Source: Bimuria novae-zelandiae CBS 107.79 (taxonomy: Eukaryota; Ascomycota; Dothideomycetes; Pleosporales; Didymosphaeriaceae). Taken from it: a stretch of 64,000 nucleotides of DNA. The notes beneath the pieces are model-generated. The model saw only the letters and a list, made by a program, of their open reading frames with translations. It was not told where the DNA came from and did no database searches. The number at the start of each line of letters is the position of its first letter. Position 1 is the first letter of the stretch. The translations under genes were made by a program, and so were the position numbers. The DNA lies in NCBI GenBank assembly GCA_010015655.1, contig ML976673.1, positions 144,108 to 208,107 of the forward strand. The letters run 5' to 3'. Below are positions 55,651-64,000 of this stretch, one piece after another.

Positions 55651-57465
55651 ATGAATTCGCAACGCAGGAAAGAATTGTTTCTCCCACGCGACGGAGATCA
55701 AACCTTCGAACCACTCATCCCACCACAAGCCTTGATGGTGGTAGAGGATGTGCCGTCGCAGGAATACTCAGAGAAGGAGGCCCTGGCGGCACATGGCGAT
55801 GCTCGGGAGCTCGTTCGCCTCGTACAATGCCCGCAGTGCTCGAAGCCCTTCAGTACTCCGGTGACGCTGCCATGCGGTCACACAGTCTGCCGCGGATGCC
55901 TCCCCCAACCGAGAGCGCGCGCGAACATCTCATATCCGAACACCCCAGACCGAATCGTCGGCGTAACCTGTCCGTTATCGCAGTGCGGGGCCGAACATGC
56001 TGCAGCCGAATGCAGTGTGGATGTGACTTTGACGAAGGTCATGGAACTTATCAAAGTCGAGATGGCGAAACACATACCACTGGCGGAGAATGCCCCCATA
56101 CATCTGAAAGAACTTGTGGGACGGGATAGTAACCCACCGATGGAAGAGAAGCAAGGGTCGGAACGGATGGGGAACTCCAGGGTGCTGCATGGCGGCCGGC
56201 TTCTCTCCACGTTCGCCATGGCAGAGACGGGAGACCTGCGGTACAGTTCCGAAGTCGACTATAGGACGCCCTCCGATAGCCACGCCGATTACCAGGACCT
56301 GGACAATGCCTTGCTCGAACGGCTGCGGGACGTTGTACAGAAAGAGCTTGATTGTCTCGTATGTTATAACATGATGCTCGACCCAACGACGACTTCATGT
56401 GGCCATACCTTCTGCCGTCGCTGTCTCGTCCGTGTCATGGATCACAGCAGCATATGTCCAATGTGTCGAAAAGGCCTGCACATGCCAGCTTCGTTGCAGA
56501 ACAAGCCTAGCAACGCGCTACTCAGTGCGCTTCTAAACGGGCTGTGCCCTGATCTTGTCGCCGCGCGGCAAAGAGCCGTAGAGGCGGAGGAGCACGCTGC
56601 CGACGATGACCTCACCACTCCCCTCTTCGTGTGCACGTTATCCTTGCCTGCTATGCCTACGTTCCTCCACGTTTTCGAACCTCGATATCGTTTGATGATG
56701 CGACGCTGCGTAGAGGGTAACAAACAGTTCGGCATGGTCATGTACAACCGTAACTCTGCTCCACAGGGTGACATGGGCCCTACACAGTTCCTCGAATACG
56801 GCACACTCCTTGAGATTGTCAATTTGGAGCTACTTCGCGACGGTCGAAGTTTCGTTGAGACGCGAGGGATCGGTCGGTTCAAGATCCGCGCGCACGGAAT
56901 GCTCGACGGGTACCATGTGGCTCGGGTCGAGCGAGTCGAGGATCTCTCGCTGGCTGAGGAAGGTGTCCTAGAGCAGAGTGAGACCACCGTCGCAAGAGAA
57001 TTCGCTGAGCGATATCACCACGACAACCCAGATCTACCCCTGCCTCTGGACGTCGCAATCAATCAGTTCTCTACTCAGGAGCTACTCGACAATTGCATGG
57101 CTTTCATCCGCCAGATGCGAAATGCCAGTGCTCCCTGGTTGAGCGCGCGCATCGTCTCAGTGTATGGTGAACCGCCCGAAGACCCGGCTCTTTTCCCGTA
57201 CTGGTTCGCATCCGTGGTACCTATCGCCGAAGAAGAGAAATATGTGTTGTTACAAACAACGCGCGTCCGCGAGCGTCTGAAGATTGTGTACTCGTGGATT
57301 AGGAGGATACGCGGACAGAGATGGTACGTACACAACCTTTTTCCTGAACCAATACGAGGCTCGCGCCGCGGGATACATCGCTGCGTCGCGACGAGCCCCA
57401 ACAGGAAAGATTCGCGTTTTGAGCGACACAGTTCTGTAGTGTACAAGTTCACATTCTGCGGATGA
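55651..57465 (+). CDS. RING-RING-LON domain protein (LONRF-like)
   Basis: The open frame gives 604 aa. The first RING finger is at residues about 60-112 (CPQC...CGHTVCRGC...CPLSQC) and the second at about 235-272 (CLVC...CGHTFCRRC...CPMC). A Lon substrate-binding domain spans about 322-560 (LFVCTLSLPAMPTFLHVFEPRYRLMMRRC, GRSFVETRGIGRFKI, FPYWFASVVPIAEEEKYVLLQT). It lacks Lon ATPase or protease parts, so the expected role is an E3 ubiquitin ligase like vertebrate LONRF proteins. The extreme C-terminus is uncertain: after RIRGQRW a GTACGT donor at 57324 could splice to acceptors ending at 57404 or 57431. Both keep frame, and read-through is also open; all three end at the same TGA. Family members often end shortly after this WI(R)RI.GQRW motif. 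The start could be Met29 rather than Met1. Confidence 0.9.
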   Translation: MNSQRRKELFLPRDGDQTFEPLIPPQALMVVEDVPSQEYSEKEALAAHGDARELVRLVQCPQCSKPFSTPVTLPCGHTVCRGCLPQPRARANISYPNTPDRIVGVTCPLSQCGAEHAAAECSVDVTLTKVMELIKVEMAKHIPLAENAPIHLKELVGRDSNPPMEEKQGSERMGNSRVLHGGRLLSTFAMAETGDLRYSSEVDYRTPSDSHADYQDLDNALLERLRDVVQKELDCLVCYNMMLDPTTTSCGHTFCRRCLVRVMDHSSICPMCRKGLHMPASLQNKPSNALLSALLNGLCPDLVAARQRAVEAEEHAADDDLTTPLFVCTLSLPAMPTFLHVFEPRYRLMMRRCVEGNKQFGMVMYNRNSAPQGDMGPTQFLEYGTLLEIVNLELLRDGRSFVETRGIGRFKIRAHGMLDGYHVARVERVEDLSLAEEGVLEQSETTVAREFAERYHHDNPDLPLPLDVAINQFSTQELLDNCMAFIRQMRNASAPWLSARIVSVYGEPPEDPALFPYWFASVVPIAEEEKYVLLQTTRVRERLKIVYSWIRRIRGQRWYVHNLFPEPIRGSRRGIHRCVATSPNRKDSRFERHSSVVYKFTFCG

Positions 57466-58372
57466 AGCATTGTTGAACGCGGCCGCCCAAGCTAGCCTCA
57501 ACCGACCAGTCTACCTCCCGAAGTCCTTCGGGCCTTGAACATTACGCTGACTGTTGTTCACCTACAGGCCTTCTGGCAGTGCCTGCAATATCTTGTGACT
57601 AGCTGTATTCCCTTTCATCCTCGCCGTCGCTATCGCTTTCTTCACGCGTGCTCGGCCGCCCAGCGCATAGGTAGCTTGCCGTTGCTACCTCCATACATAT
57701 CACGTCCCGCTCCCGGCCCCACTAAATCGCCATACCACACTTGTTCCCTTCGGCTACATATATAAATTGAGTCGTTAGCACATCCACGCCAGCGAGCGGA
57801 TGCATCTGGGGGAGTTTCTTTTTTCACGCCCGACCGGCGATTTCTACACGTTTTCGGCATTGCGGAATTCTTGAAGACTATGTTTGGGTGTTTCCTCTGC
57901 GTTTTTGACACGGAAAAGATGATATGATTACCCCCTCTCAGGAGGACTATAACGCTGCTAGGCGAGCACGTCCATGTTTGTTGCGAGGATGAGTACCCCA
58001 CCCTTTGCGGGGGAGGGACCGACGCTACTAGGCGTGTCCCATGTTTTCTTTTGCGCCCATGCGATCCAGTTGCTAGACTGCCGCTTTCTCTCTGGTTGAG
58101 GAGAGGAGATATTGGAACGGAGAACAAAGGTTCTGCTGTGCGACGAAGTGCATATTAGGAGAAATGTGAATAGAGTCGATGCTCTTCTTCAGTGCTGTGC
58201 TGTTCGTTATGTCGTGATTGTGTACTTTGCCCGGACCCTAGATAATGTCGCAATCGCGTAGGCGGCACGCTATCCTAGGATCGCCATCGCAAGTCACATC
58301 TCTCTGTACCCCTCACTCCCCCGTCGCATTAGCAAAACTTATATTGATTGATATTGCAACGAGGTTCGTACG
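57466..58372. other. Intergenic, no gene seen
   Basis: About 900 bp of 3' flank and promoter. Two short similar segments around GCGAGCACGTCCATG and GCGTGTCCCATG, each preceded by AC(G)CTGCTAGG / ACGCTACTAGG, lie near 57950-58045. No gene. Confidence 0.45.
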
Positions 58373-59493
58373 ATGACCACGCACGAAATCCACCCGCAAG
58401 CCGCCCTCGGCTTCAACGCCGCCGGCTCATACGATGTCCATCGACCGAACTACCCTTCCGTCGCGATATACGATCTCCTATACGAGATCGGTGTCAGCGG
58501 CATGAACGGAGCCCGAATTGTAGAGATCGGTGCAGGAACAGGAAAGTTCACCGAGCTTTTAGCTGCACGACCTGAGCGATATCAGATCCAAGCCGGTGAA
58601 CCGCACGCTCAGATGCGCAAGGTACTGGCGGAGAAGAAATTGAGTGGTGTCACGGTTGTGGCAGATTTTGCTGAGAATTTGGAGAGCGTGGAGGATGGAT
58701 GGGCAGATGCTGTGGTAATTGCACAGGTTAGTGGCAGTTACACGATGGTAGATGGACGGAGGTTAATCGGGTAGGCGTTTCATTGGTACGGGATCATGAG
58801 TGAGATATACGATACACTTGGAACGTGGTCAAAGTAACATGTTATAGGTTCGCGACGCCAGACACTCTTCGAGAAGTCCGCAGAGTCTTGCGACCAAACG
58901 CTGGCGGATTGGGGTTAATCTGGAACGTAGATGACTGTACGTTTGCATTTGTCAGATGGAGCCCTTGATCGTGTACAATGTTAAACAGTCGCTTCATACA
59001 GTCAATGCGCCGATCGACCACACGCCTTCAACATCCTATGAAGCACGCCTGAAAGCCATTATTCGGAGTCTGCCTAACCCTATCAACCTGTACCGCGAGC
59101 TGAAATGGAAAGATGTACTACAATCTGACCAACAGCGATTTTTTGTGCATCCGTTGAGAGAAAGAGACTTGGCGTATGAGACGGCGTTTTCTAGGGAAAG
59201 CATATGGGATCGGTTTGCAACGATGTCGCAGGTTTCGAAATTGGAGGGAGAAGAATTACAGGTATTTAGTGAATTCTCGCAAATTGACGCAGTATTCTAA
59301 GAGGACTAGGCACTCAAAGATCGCGTCTTCGATGCTTTGCAAGGTGAAGACGTGGTAGAAGATGCAGAAGGGAAACTACGATATCACGGAAGGGTAAGTG
59401 GTAATCTCCAACAAGCTTACGGCTTCACCACTCGAAACTAAACCCGCGCAGACTGTCTGGTACTGGACATTTCATTTGGTGGCTGCGAGGTGA
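58373..59493 (+). CDS. Class I SAM-dependent methyltransferase with an 11-nt microexon
   Basis: Six exons: 58373-58726, 58775-58785 (11 nt), 58848-58936, 59002-59261, 59310-59393 and 59452-59493. Introns are 48, 62, 65, 48 and 58 bp; 279 aa. Motif I is VEIGAGTGKFTELL (about residues 50-63), followed by an acidic residue in AGEPHAQM. ADAVVIAQ runs into AFHWFATPDTLREVRRVLRPNAGGLGLIWNVDDF; the AFHWF motif is built from the microexon plus flanks. The rest resembles fungal Methyltransf_11/25 proteins (RESIWDRFATMSQVSKLEGEELQ, GKLRYHGRTVWYWTF). The substrate is unknown. It lies 568 bp upstream of an AsaB-like gene on the same strand, which might indicate shared metabolism. All phases were checked by hand; naive ORF reading breaks this gene into pieces. 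Confidence 0.88.
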
Positions 59494-60061
59494 AGGCGAG
59501 GTTAAATGTTGTCATGCAGTGCAACCATGTATAACATCCGGAGACTAAATTTAGATCCAACGCAGGGACTGCATCTTCCAACTAGCTGCAGAGCCCACGA
59601 CCTGCAGGTAACTTCTTCACCCTTGTATGCTCCTTCCAAAAGCGCGGTGGGCTCTAATTAGCCCTTTTCGACACCACGCCCAACATATGCCGTCAGCATT
59701 AAGACGGAAGAGGAAGGCAGCCCATTCGACACCTGCCAAGTCACTGAAGACGACATTTTAGATTCGGCATTTGATAATGAACTTGCTATAATTACTAACA
59801 ACCGAATTTCTAGATATTCGCCTAACACCGCGGTTCACAACATGCTTCACCGAAGCGGAATGATGGGCGCCGGAAGCTAACCGCTACCAACGGACCCACC
59901 AACATGTTGGTCCTACGGTTACTATGTCATTCAGTCCGAAAGAGTCCGCTGTGGGGATTTACATAAGGCCTTCAAATCTAACAGTTCAAAAACTATCACC
60001 ACGATCATCCCATCCTCTACCCTACCTTCCTTCCATTTGAAATACACAAGAAGAATCAATC
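59494..60061. other. Intergenic between methyltransferase and AsaB-like gene
   Basis: 568 bp, no gene seen. Presumed promoter of the downstream gene. Confidence 0.5.
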
Positions 60062-60907
60062 ATGACATACGCCACTGCACAATTCTACGCCGGGACCAAA
60101 GACGGCGCCCCAGCATTCTTAGACTACGCATCCGGCCAATCGAATCTCCTCCCCCCCGAGAAACACAAAATCCAATTACACGACATCCACAAACTCAGCT
60201 CCCAGCCCAGCCTCCAAACCCGGGGGTTCCAGCACGCACAGTTCATCTCCACCATACGAGAGCAAGACTTCATCTCCGACCAAGCAGGTCCCTCAACCAC
60301 CGACGCAGTGCAAACATACTACGCCGAATGCTCCGACCTCGTCAGACGCCTTACCGGCGCAGTAGAAGTAGTACCCTTCCACCATCGCTACCGCCAACAA
60401 AAAGCCCCGCCCGCCGTCGGCGCCGAAAAAGTGAAATTATATACGACCACACCTGTGCCAGACATCCACATCGACAACGACTCGTCCACCGCGTCCTCCC
60501 ACCTCTACCGCGTCCTCCCCACCTCCGTCGCAGCCCACTGGTCCTCCCGCCACTGGGCCATCATAAACGTATGGCGGCCTCTCGCACCCGTTCACCAAAT
60601 GCCTCTCGCACTGCTCGACCCTTCATCTATACCTATACACCCTACCCCCCTCGCAGAACCGGTGTACACGCGGTCGAATTATAAATCGCATATTAGGGGG
60701 TTGAAGTGGCATCCTAAGTACAAATTCTACTACATAAGCGAGATGCAGCCTGAGGAGGCTCTGGCGTTTGTGGACTATGACTCTGAGAGGAGATGGAGGA
60801 TGGGCGGGGTGGCACATGGGGCTGTACAAGAGGTATGCACAAGCAATGCTGAGGAATTGCCGCTGAGGAGGTCAGTAGAAGTGCGGTGTTTAGTATTGTA
60901 TGATTAG
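60062..60907 (+). CDS. CmcJ/AsaB-like (GA4-desaturase-family) non-haem iron oxygenase homologue, 281 aa
   Basis: Single exon, start ATG 60062. Family landmarks are the N-terminal beta region (KIQLHDIHKLSS), GFQHAQFIST, YYAECSDLVRRLTGAVEVVPFHHRYR, and the metal-region motif PDIHIDNDSS with HxD at about 136-138. Then come HWAIINVWRPLAPVHQMPLALLD, KFYYISEMQPEEALAFVDYDS and GVAHGAVQE, ending LPLRRSVEVRCLVLYD. These match the CmcJ / AsaB / NvfI-type family, whose members act in cephamycin, aspirochlorine and meroterpenoid pathways, or have no known role. No signal peptide. Standing alone it does not prove a metabolite cluster; the upstream methyltransferase is the only possible partner seen. Confidence 0.87.
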   Translation: MTYATAQFYAGTKDGAPAFLDYASGQSNLLPPEKHKIQLHDIHKLSSQPSLQTRGFQHAQFISTIREQDFISDQAGPSTTDAVQTYYAECSDLVRRLTGAVEVVPFHHRYRQQKAPPAVGAEKVKLYTTTPVPDIHIDNDSSTASSHLYRVLPTSVAAHWSSRHWAIINVWRPLAPVHQMPLALLDPSSIPIHPTPLAEPVYTRSNYKSHIRGLKWHPKYKFYYISEMQPEEALAFVDYDSERRWRMGGVAHGAVQEVCTSNAEELPLRRSVEVRCLVLYD

Positions 60908-61457
60908 AAGTGAAGGAGGTATGGGTATGGGTATGGGTATTCTTCTGGCGTTTAACGGGTCGGGATAGCGGGATGGCTCGATGGCTTGATCTTAGAGGAG
61001 CCATGTGTGGCGTTTAGATAGACCGGATAGATCACACCTCTGCGCATATACGAGTGCCGATTATTGTGCATATCTCTTTCTAGTTCAGTTGATGGCATGG
61101 TCCCATGGTAGGCGATGATGAAGTAGATTAATAACAGTCAATATGCAGCGCAGCCAGGGATCGTAATTTATATCCCCGCAGCAGTTCCCCCACAGTACCT
61201 TACCTGCTCTTTGACCTATTCCACCCCTCGACACTTCCTCTCTCTCCACACACACTCTCCACAACTCCCAAAGCACACAATCCCCCTCGAACCACCTCCA
61301 TCCCATCTTCTCTCAAACCCCCCTATTTGTCCACCCACTTACCCGCATACTACCTCAGTTTGTCTCCCTCTATCCATCTCCTCACAAACTTCCCCACCAT
61401 CCCCCATACACCCATATATATCCCATCCCCACATACATACCTCATCAAAACATACCC
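60908..61457. other. Intergenic with GGGTAT repeats and strand-asymmetric C-rich tract
   Basis: 60918-60941 holds about four GTATGG units. About 61205-61450 is very C/T/A-rich and almost lacks G on the plus strand, typical of a fungal promoter or 5' UTR. It leads into the tRNA-like sequence and small ORF that follow. Confidence 0.6.
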
Positions 61458-61657
61458 GAACGCGTAGTCCAGTGGTACCGACGCCCCCGTCCCACGATCC
61501 AGCGCATGGCCAGTCGGTCTTCAGACCCCCAACAGTTCACCCACCTCCAGGAGACGGAGCATGCGACAATAGATGGCAATCGCAGGAATTTATTCAACCG
61601 GCCAGGAACTAGAGGGATTGGGGGAGGGAGACGGTTGTTCGAGTCCGCCCGCATTCG
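61458..61657 (+). tRNA. Candidate tRNA-Gly(CCC) with very long intron (unconfirmed)
   Basis: A perfect box A (TAGTCCAGTGG, 61465-61475) and a near-perfect box B (TGTTCGAGTCC, 61637-61647). The 5' GAACGCG (61458-61464) pairs with CGCATTC (61650-61656) at 6 of 7 positions, followed by a T7 Pol III terminator. CCCCC (61484-61488) then GT, CCC, AC gives an anticodon loop with T33, anticodon CCC and a purine at 37. The 3' stem partner lies near 61620-61628. That implies an intron of about 128 bp, far above usual fungal size. There are C-A or similar mismatches in the acceptor, anticodon and T stems, so it may be a pseudo-tRNA or chance. Confidence 0.35.
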
Positions 61658-61673
61658 TTTTTTTGTTTGCTAG
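61506..61673 (+). CDS. Candidate small ORF, 55 aa
   Basis: The ATG in context GCGCATGGCC follows the G-poor C-rich tract by about 50 bp. The peptide is MASRSSDPQQFTHLQ...NRRNLFNRPGTRGIGGGRRLFESARIRFFVC: hydrophilic, with a basic Gly/Arg-rich middle, no signal peptide and no membrane segment. Not recognised. It overlaps the tRNA-like sequence, so at most one of the two readings is probably functional. Confidence 0.35.
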   Translation: MASRSSDPQQFTHLQETEHATIDGNRRNLFNRPGTRGIGGGRRLFESARIRFFVC

Positions 61674-62491
61674 ATGCTGCGGTTTTCCGTGGGGTGTCGG
61701 AATATACCGCCGACTACGCATTTATTACGTTTGATTGATGCACCGATGCTGTATATGTGGAAAAAGTCCATTCTTTATTATTTACGCGTTTGGCATCTTT
61801 ACATGGTGGCTAAATGAGGGTTTTAACCTGTGCTTTCTCCATCGCACGTTCACGGCTTTGAATCGTCTTGACCCCTTTGTGTCAATATAGCCAGATGAGT
61901 TATACTCTCACACATCAAACAAAAAACCGAGAAGCGAACGGGCATGCAATAAGAATATAGGCAAGATTCACAGCGCAACTATGTCAAGGTCAGTGACACA
62001 TGTCTGCATTGCGAGAGACTGGCTAGCTAAATTACACTATGTGCCGGCTCTTTGCTCCCACACAACAGACAGGTCTCACCATCTACGCTACTATGCAGCT
62101 GGAGCTACATCGTGCTCTTTACGGTATCATGTACGTCCTCCAACGGGCATTGAAAAACAAGAGACAAGACACTCGCAGCCATGGGCTACTGAATATCGAC
62201 TTGACGACCAAGAACGGGGTCGGTATCCAAACCGCCAAGCACCCGTGACCTCGAATAATTGTGCGCCAAAAAGAACACCGAAGCGTCGCGGTATAACCAT
62301 GGTCTAGAAGTAAAACGCCAGTCCGCGGTGTGTATGGCCGTCATGTGCGAGCTTGATTCAAACATTAATCGTGCAATCCTTGCAGAAGGTTCTGAGGGGC
62401 GTGAAATGGATATCTGCTAGACGACCGCCAGTCCGAGGAAAGAGTGGCGAGCGCGGAGCTCTCACCCTAGGGCGTGCTGCGTCCGCCAGAG
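61674..62491. other. Intergenic, no gene seen
   Basis: About 820 bp, includes the 3' flank of the DUF7918-like gene. No supported ORF. Confidence 0.45.
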
Positions 62492-64000
62492 TCACAATTC
62501 ATCGTCTTCCTCCATCTTTGTCTCTACAATGCTGGGAGCAGGAATGTTGCCCTCTGAGTTGCCCCGCTCCTTCTGCGCGCCCGCTAGTGTCGCGCCTGCT
62601 AGTGCCGCGCCTAAGCTCTTGCGAACGCTCTCGTCAAAGCCGGGCAAAGAAGCGCGCTGCTTCTTGAAAGGCGAGCCAACACTAGCATCCATGGCAAGAT
62701 CGGGAACCGATGATTTGACAGTGGAGGATCCGTCTGTCGCCATGTCGCTGGTGGAGACGGGTGTTCCTGAGATTGGTGACGCTGAAGCGCCGCGATTCAC
62801 AGATTCAGCTTGACGATTGAGCGGCTCGGCGGAATGTTGACGTTTGAGCTGATTCTTTGTTAGTATAGCGACCAGTTGAAAGCGTTTTCGAAGTACTGAC
62901 TTTGATTTTCCGAACGCCCTCCTCAAGCTCGCCCTCTCGCCGAGCGTCCTCCGGAGACAGCATTCCTTTGCCGTTGAGATCCTTCTCATCGTCGGCGTCC
63001 TCGTCCTTGGTCTTGGCACCATCGTCGTCGTCGTCAGCATCGCTATCCATGGCATCTTCGCTCCGCTTGGCCTTGGGCCCTTTCTCGCGATAGCCGGCGA
63101 AATTTTTAGTACCTGTCGCGGCGTTCAAGGGTTTCAGCGCGCTTAGATCGAGACCCATGGACTTCTTTCGGGGTGCTACCGGCGAGTCCTTCGCTTTCTC
63201 CGGGGTAAGGATGCCCATTTTGCGAAGTTGGCCTGAAATTGTTAGCTTGCATCGCTGCCGCAATTAGATCAAAACTCACGCTCTCCGCGATACAAGAAGG
63301 TGAAGACGGCGTAAGGTTTATCCGGAGGATCTATGCCGGTCACTGTTTGGGTGCTGATCGACTTTGGATCCAGGGTTTTGGGCTTCGCGAAGCTTGTGGT
63401 GTGGTCCACGTCGTCACCGTCTCCATTCTGGGTGTTCTCGTCGTCGTCATGCGCGTCAAACTGCGGCGAATACTCACCACGCTTGATCTCACCGCTGGCG
63501 AGGACGCGGAAGAGGGCGACCTTGATTTGGCCAGCGGCTTCCGGTTGCGGCGGCTCGTCATCCGAGTCTGAGTCCGAGGTGAAGAAGTCGTCGTTGCCGG
63601 AGAGCGACTCCACAGGCGCATCTTGATTCTCGCCGTATCGCAGCACAGCGTCCTTCTCCGAGTCCTTGCTGCTGGCCTGTCCCTCCCTCCGCTTCCTCCG
63701 CTTCTTCTCCAGGCGCTGCTTGCGCCGCTCAATGGTCGCCGCGACGTCCTTTCCTTCCAGATCCAGCCCATTGAGCCAGCGCTCCAGACCGACTTCGCGG
63801 AACAGGAATTCGCGCTCCGCCAGACCGCCGCCTTCTGACTGCGGAACGCTGACCCACCGCGAGTTCACCCATGTTTCCTCCCCACGCCTTAGCAGCGTCG
63901 CGACTTCCTCCTTTGCCCTGCCGTCGAAGTATATGTATGCGGCGATAGTCTCGTTCGGGGAAGAGGTGAGCGGCTTGTAGGGCGCGATCATCTTGGTGTC
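62492..64000 (-). CDS. DUF7918-like nuclear-type protein, 5' end beyond window
   Basis: Partial: the frame is open through the right edge (64000), so the N-terminus is missing. Exons: 64000-63280, 63232-62901 and 62848-62492; introns 47 and 52 bp, phases consistent. The visible part contains a beta-type segment (ETIAAYIYFDGRAKEEVATLL) and a Lys/Arg-rich helix (RRKQRLEKKRRKRREGQ). An acidic stretch and the segment YAVFTFLYRGERQLRKMGIL follow; the last is the conserved end of fungal DUF7918 proteins (FRFLYRS...L..LGII). Downstream is long disordered Ser/Asp/Lys sequence with several KKR/KRS patches that could be nuclear signals, ending KMEEDDEL. No known function. ATG at 63991 is in frame but sits inside the domain, so it is probably not the start. 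Confidence 0.75.

Noticed and set aside
60037..60684. 215-codon plus-strand ORF overlapping the AsaB-like gene
   Set aside because: Arg/Pro-rich out-of-frame shadow of the recognised gene.
4313..63279. Idea that 3n stop-free introns are enriched here
   Set aside because: About 31 introns were modelled; by chance roughly one in seven short introns would be 3n and stop-free, so four or five is not an excess.

Overview
This window is nuclear DNA from a filamentous ascomycete (Pezizomycotina; probably Dothideomycetes, which is an inference). The evidence is: many short introns (46-70 bp) with GTRNGT-like donors and CTRAY branch sites; fungal-specific families (fungal transcription-factor-like, SAT4/rhodopsin-type membrane protein, F-box, HSL-type esterase, CmcJ/AsaB-like oxygenase); a dispersed single 5S rRNA gene; and transposon relics so rich in TA and stop codons that they look mutated by repeat-induced point mutation (RIP).

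Layout. 1-560 is AT-rich relic sequence, followed by an ORF fragment and an inverted repeat. 1581-15276 is gene-rich: a fungal transcription-factor-like protein, the ribosome-biogenesis WD-repeat protein UTP21, a broken fungal gene with two in-frame stops, a 516-aa secreted Cys-rich protein, a 179-aa small secreted protein, and an F-box protein. About 15.44-32.04 kb is a very AT-rich island holding a Ty3/gypsy chromovirus relic with recognisable LTR copies, a Fot1/pogo-like DNA transposon with long terminal inverted repeats and TA target duplications, and a Ty1/copia relic. A 523-aa secreted protein lies just right of the island, convergent with the splicing factor BUD13. A complete but dead hAT element with an 8-bp target duplication occupies 37385-39701.

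The right half is ordinary euchromatin: a SAT4-type membrane protein, a small Cys-rich protein, an alkyltransferase-like DNA repair protein with a 13-nt microexon, a hypothetical protein, an esterase, a 5S rRNA gene, peroxisomal uricase, the TORC2 subunit TSC11/Rictor, a RING-RING-LON protein, a SAM methyltransferase with an 11-nt microexon, an AsaB-like oxygenase homologue, a possible long-intron tRNA overlapping a 55-codon ORF, and a DUF7918-like gene cut by the right edge.

How it fits together: the housekeeping genes are unrelated to each other. The main regional theme is a RIP-silenced transposon island bordered on both sides by genes for secreted proteins, the arrangement often called a two-speed genome. 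The exon models were derived by hand from splice signals, reading frame and family conservation; no searches were run.
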